A stretch of DNA of 15,254 nt. Source: Chloroflexota bacterium. Lineage in GTDB: Archaea > Iainarchaeota > Iainarchaeia > Iainarchaeales > GCA-2688035. The notes beneath the pieces are model-generated. The model saw only the letters and a program-made list of their open reading frames with translations. It made no database searches and was not told the origin of the DNA. Shown here piece by piece: positions 13,474-15,254 of this stretch (its first letter is position 1; each line of letters opens with the position of its first letter). The translations under genes were made by a program, and so were the position numbers. The stretch is taken from NCBI GenBank assembly GCA_030634785.1, contig DAOWAC010000004.1, positions 1 through 15,254 on the forward strand, in the 5' to 3' direction.

Positions 13474-13794
13474 TTCGTGTTTTTGCATTTGTCTGAAGAA
13501 AATTACTTTTGAAGAAATTGTTGTTTTTGTAGGTTCTCCTATTTTGATTTTTTTATTATCAAAATAAATCTCGCCGGATTTTTCAGGAAAAGCAAGTTCA
13601 AAGTCTGCTTCCATTTTTTTCAATTCCAGAGCAGGTTCTTTTGTCCAAAGCAAAAGCAAATCACTTTCTTTTTTAAAAATGTGCAAATTTTCAAGACCTG
13701 GTATGCTTTCCTGCAAAGGAGATGAAAGTAGAATTCCAAGTAAGGTCATTGAAACAATTGCTTCAAAGCTAAGCCAAAAACCTTTATTTTTCAC
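13438..13794 (-). CDS. Pilin-like membrane-anchored protein, last gene of minus-strand operon
   Basis: About 118 residues. The leader KNKG is followed by FWLSFEAIVSMTLLGILLSS, a hydrophobic helix with the S-x-E arrangement of archaeal pilins but Trp where Gln is expected. The rest is Lys/Glu-rich with alternating strands (GEIYFDNKKIKIGEP, then KVIFFRQMQKHELRIVVF). A TTG at 13800 gives two more residues, but GAGG lies 9 nt before the GTG at 13794 and only 3 nt before the TTG, so GTG is preferred. It overlaps the gene before it by about 11 nt and its 3' end overlaps the convergent pilin by 36 nt. The N-terminal feature and operon context support a minor pilin; there is no sequence family I can name. 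Confidence 0.68.
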   Translation of the reverse strand: MKNKGFWLSFEAIVSMTLLGILLSSPLQESIPGLENLHIFKKESDLLLLWTKEPALELKKMEADFELAFPEKSGEIYFDNKKIKIGEPTKTTISSKVIFFRQMQKHELRIVVFKNDFS

Positions 13795-14251
13795 AGACAA
13801 CTGCCTCTAGTAGTTTCTTTTTTCCATTTACTAAAACAAGTCTGTCAGCAGAAATGCATTTTTCTCCTGGTTCTTCAAACATTTTTTCAATTTCTCCGAT
13901 TGAAATTCTGCTTATAAAAAAATTTTTAAACAAAACGGGTTTTGCGTCTTTCAAAAGAATTGTGTCAATTTCGTTTGATAGCACGCGGTGTTTTTCAGAA
14001 TCATATAATGCAAGTCCAAGCAATGGTCTTTCCTCGTCCCTGTTTTTTGTCATTGAATCAATTGCAAAAAATGCATTTCTTTGCAATTCAATTCTTTCAA
14101 CATTTTCAATTTCTTTGTTTTTTAAAATTTCAAGCTGTGAAAGCATTAGGGAAAGCATTAGTAACATTGCAATAATTGCAATTGCAAGATCAAGAGAAAA
14201 TACAAATCCACGTTGATTCTGTTTCTGGTTTCGTTTATCTATAATGTTCAT
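13784..14251 (-). CDS. Pilin-like membrane-anchored protein (GFVFSLD-type N-terminus)
   Basis: 155 residues. A basic leader (KRNQKQNQRG) precedes FVFSLDLAIAIIAMLLMLSL, a hydrophobic helix with S-L-D in place of S-x-E and no Gln. After the helix comes an amphipathic region (ILKNKEIENVERIELQRNAF) and a mixed domain ending LVNGKKKLLEAVVCEK, with two cysteines (EKCIS and VCEK) that could form a disulfide outside the cell. The 5' end overlaps the previous gene by 17 nt and the 3' end overlaps the next, so it sits in the middle of a translationally coupled operon. Function as a minor pilin or pilus-associated subunit is inferred from the signal-like N-terminus, size and neighbours. Confidence 0.72.
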   Translation of the reverse strand: MNIIDKRNQKQNQRGFVFSLDLAIAIIAMLLMLSLMLSQLEILKNKEIENVERIELQRNAFFAIDSMTKNRDEERPLLGLALYDSEKHRVLSNEIDTILLKDAKPVLFKNFFISRISIGEIEKMFEEPGEKCISADRLVLVNGKKKLLEAVVCEK

Positions 14252-14603
14252 TTATGCTTACTTCCAAACTGCTTTTTTCTCCTTTTTGCACCAGTCTTAT
14301 TTCTTTTGCAATAGTTTCGCATCCTTTTATTTTTCCGGAAATTTCACTTTCTGCAGTGTTTCCTTTTGAAGTGCAGTTTATTTCTGTTAAAAATTCTGAA
14401 ATTCCAGTGGAATAAATTGTGTCAGCCATAATGCAGCAGAGTTCTGCTTCGGTTTTTGCATTAAGTGAATCAACAGAATTAATTGAATGTTCTCCAGCAG
14501 TTCCAATTGCTGAAAGAAACAATCCAACTATTGCTAAAAAAACAGCAAAGCATATTATTGCCTCAAACTGCAATTGCCCAGTGTTGTTTGTTTTAAGTTT
14601 CAT
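14235..14603 (-). CDS. Pilin-like protein with class III-type signal (QLQFEA)
   Basis: 122 residues. MKLKTNNTG is a short basic leader, and QLQFEAIICFAVFLAIVGLF is the helix, with Q and E in the class III positions and Gln where Ser is usual. Four cysteines follow the helix: the adjacent pair in AELCCIMAD, EINCTS and IKGCET, so disulfides are likely in the extracellular head. NCT is an N-glycosylation sequon. Repeated T/S/E runs (TSKGNTAESEISGKIKG) suggest an exposed loop. The start codon shares ATGA with the stop of the upstream gene (14600-14603), a classic coupled junction. I judge it a minor pilin of the same system as its neighbours. Confidence 0.76.
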   Translation of the reverse strand: MKLKTNNTGQLQFEAIICFAVFLAIVGLFLSAIGTAGEHSINSVDSLNAKTEAELCCIMADTIYSTGISEFLTEINCTSKGNTAESEISGKIKGCETIAKEIRLVQKGEKSSLEVSINEHYR

Positions 14604-15124
14604 CCGACAACACTTTCCTTTATTGAATAGCCTGCAGGAATTTGAAATTCAAGCATTGCTTTTTTGCCTTTTATTTCGGCATAAACTTTTTTGTTTTTCA
14701 AAAGCCCGCCTGTAAAATAGTATGTTGCCATAATTGTTTTTTTGTCAATTGCTTCCACTGCAATAGCACTGTTTTCGTTTAAGAATTGCAAATTTTTGCT
14801 TTCTGGTTTGAATTCAATTTCTATCCCTTCCCAGTTTGCTTTTTCCATTTCTGAAAAAAGTAAAACAAGCTTATTGTTTACAAAAATTTTTGTTTCTTCT
14901 TGTCCAAGATTTAACAAAAGTCCCTGGTGCAATGCTTCTTTTATTGCAATGTCAGTATCTTCTTCTATAACTGCTCTTGCAAGCCATGTTTTTTCTGCTT
15001 CAAAGCCAAGCTCTTCAGCCATCTCTATTTTGGCTGAAGCTTCTGTTGTTTCTGCCAAAAATCTTGCCTGAATTGCAAAGAATGCCAGCAAAAGTACAAA
15101 GCAGAAAATGCCTTTTTCATTCAT
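14600..15124 (-). CDS. Pilin-like or pilus-associated membrane protein, first gene of minus-strand operon
   Basis: 174 residues. MNEKG precedes IFCFVLLLAFFAIQARFLAE, a single hydrophobic helix without the Q/S/E residues of a class III signal, so cleavage by the pilin peptidase is uncertain. A long helical part follows (KIEMAEELGFEAEKTWLARA, then DTDIAIKEALHQGLL) and then a beta-like C-terminal half (ANWEGIEIEFKPESKNLQFL, then KTIMATYYFTGGLLKNKKVY). This order of anchor, helix and beta domain resembles minor pilins that prime pilus assembly, which is inference. It leads an operon of four overlapping genes, with a TATA box upstream at 15153-15163. I do not recognise a named family. Confidence 0.72.
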   Translation of the reverse strand: MNEKGIFCFVLLLAFFAIQARFLAETTEASAKIEMAEELGFEAEKTWLARAVIEEDTDIAIKEALHQGLLLNLGQEETKIFVNNKLVLLFSEMEKANWEGIEIEFKPESKNLQFLNENSAIAVEAIDKKTIMATYYFTGGLLKNKKVYAEIKGKKAMLEFQIPAGYSIKESVVG

Positions 15125-15152
15125 CTAACTCAAAAAAATCAGCCTATGGAAA

Positions 15153-15163
15153 CCTCTTTAAAG
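15153..15163 (-). promoter_or_regulatory. TATA box of the pilin-like operon
   Basis: CTTTAAAGAGG on the minus strand ends about 29 nt before the ATG at 15124. The 68-nt gap to the upstream gene contains nothing else, so this is the only visible promoter for the four-gene operon. Confidence 0.45.
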
Positions 15164-15192
15164 AAAGCGCGAATTGCGTTCTTCAACGAAGC

Positions 15193-15254
15193 CTAGTCGC
15201 CTATAATTTCTTTTTTGATTGTTTCCTCAATGACTTTTGCTAAATCTTTTTGTG
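15193..15254 (-). CDS. C-terminal end of an unidentified gene, cut by window edge
   Basis: A minus-strand frame enters at the window edge and stops at TAG (15193-15195). The visible residues end KDLAKVIEETIKKEIIGD, an amphipathic Lys/Glu helix. That looks like a real protein terminus, and the following gap fits a gene boundary before the operon promoter. Twenty residues are too few to name it. It is on the same strand as the pilin-like operon, so it could be a pilus assembly gene, but there is no evidence for that in the residues themselves. Confidence 0.55.
   Translation of the reverse strand, partial: QKDLAKVIEETIKKEIIGD

Noticed and set aside
1..15254. tRNA, rRNA, CRISPR array or insertion sequence
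   Set aside because: No cloverleaf, no regularly spaced repeat series, no transposase and no terminal inverted repeats were seen on either strand.

Overview
The window is archaeal. It carries a clamp-loader small subunit (RfcS), a type IA topoisomerase with C-terminal zinc ribbons, a CDC48/VAT AAA+ ATPase, an NFACT-R (RqcH-type) protein, Lrp/AsnC regulators and a cluster of small proteins with archaeal class III (pilin/archaellin) signal peptides. Ribosome binding sites are GGTGAT/GGAG-like, several promoters look like TATA boxes about 25-33 nt before a leaderless start, and TTG/GTG starts occur. The DNA is AT-rich and tightly packed, with overlapping genes and convergent gaps of 1-27 nt. This suits a small-genome archaeon such as a DPANN lineage, but the lineage is inference.

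Layout. 1-918 (-) is rfcS, cut at its C-terminus by the window edge. It is divergent from a small membrane protein (1003-1566, +). The next gap holds a 24-residue Cys-Cys peptide gene on the minus strand (1642-1716) with its own TATA box and Shine-Dalgarno. A 6-TM membrane protein follows (1826-2617, +). It converges on an ATP-cone/NrdD-like protein that lacks a glycyl-radical domain (2644-4287, -). An Lrp/AsnC regulator (4396-4869, +) converges, with a 1-nt gap, on a CPA-type cation/proton antiporter (4871-6115, -). topA (6189-8312, +) ends at a strong stem-loop. Then three same-strand genes lie close together: an Lrp-like regulator (8581-9123), a protein made only of the second half of RqcH/Rqc2 (9132-9932), and CDC48 (9977-12166).

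From 12186 to 15124 the theme is envelope and pili. A site-2 protease (12186-12764, -) is divergent from two tandem class III signal-peptide pilins (12870-13049 and 13060-13473, +). These run tail-to-tail into a four-gene minus-strand operon of pilin-like proteins (15124 down to 13438), in which every junction overlaps. The last 62 bases hold the C-terminus of another minus-strand gene.

The most interesting points are: (i) the NFACT-R/CDC48 neighbourhood, which echoes the eukaryotic ribosome quality control partners Rqc2 and Cdc48, with an NFACT protein that has lost its tRNA-binding N-terminal half; (ii) the NrdD-like protein without radical machinery; (iii) the antiporter whose conserved Asn-Asp pair has become Asn-Gln; (iv) the six-gene pilin island; and (v) the Cys-Cys micropeptide gene. 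No tRNA, rRNA, CRISPR array or insertion sequence was seen.
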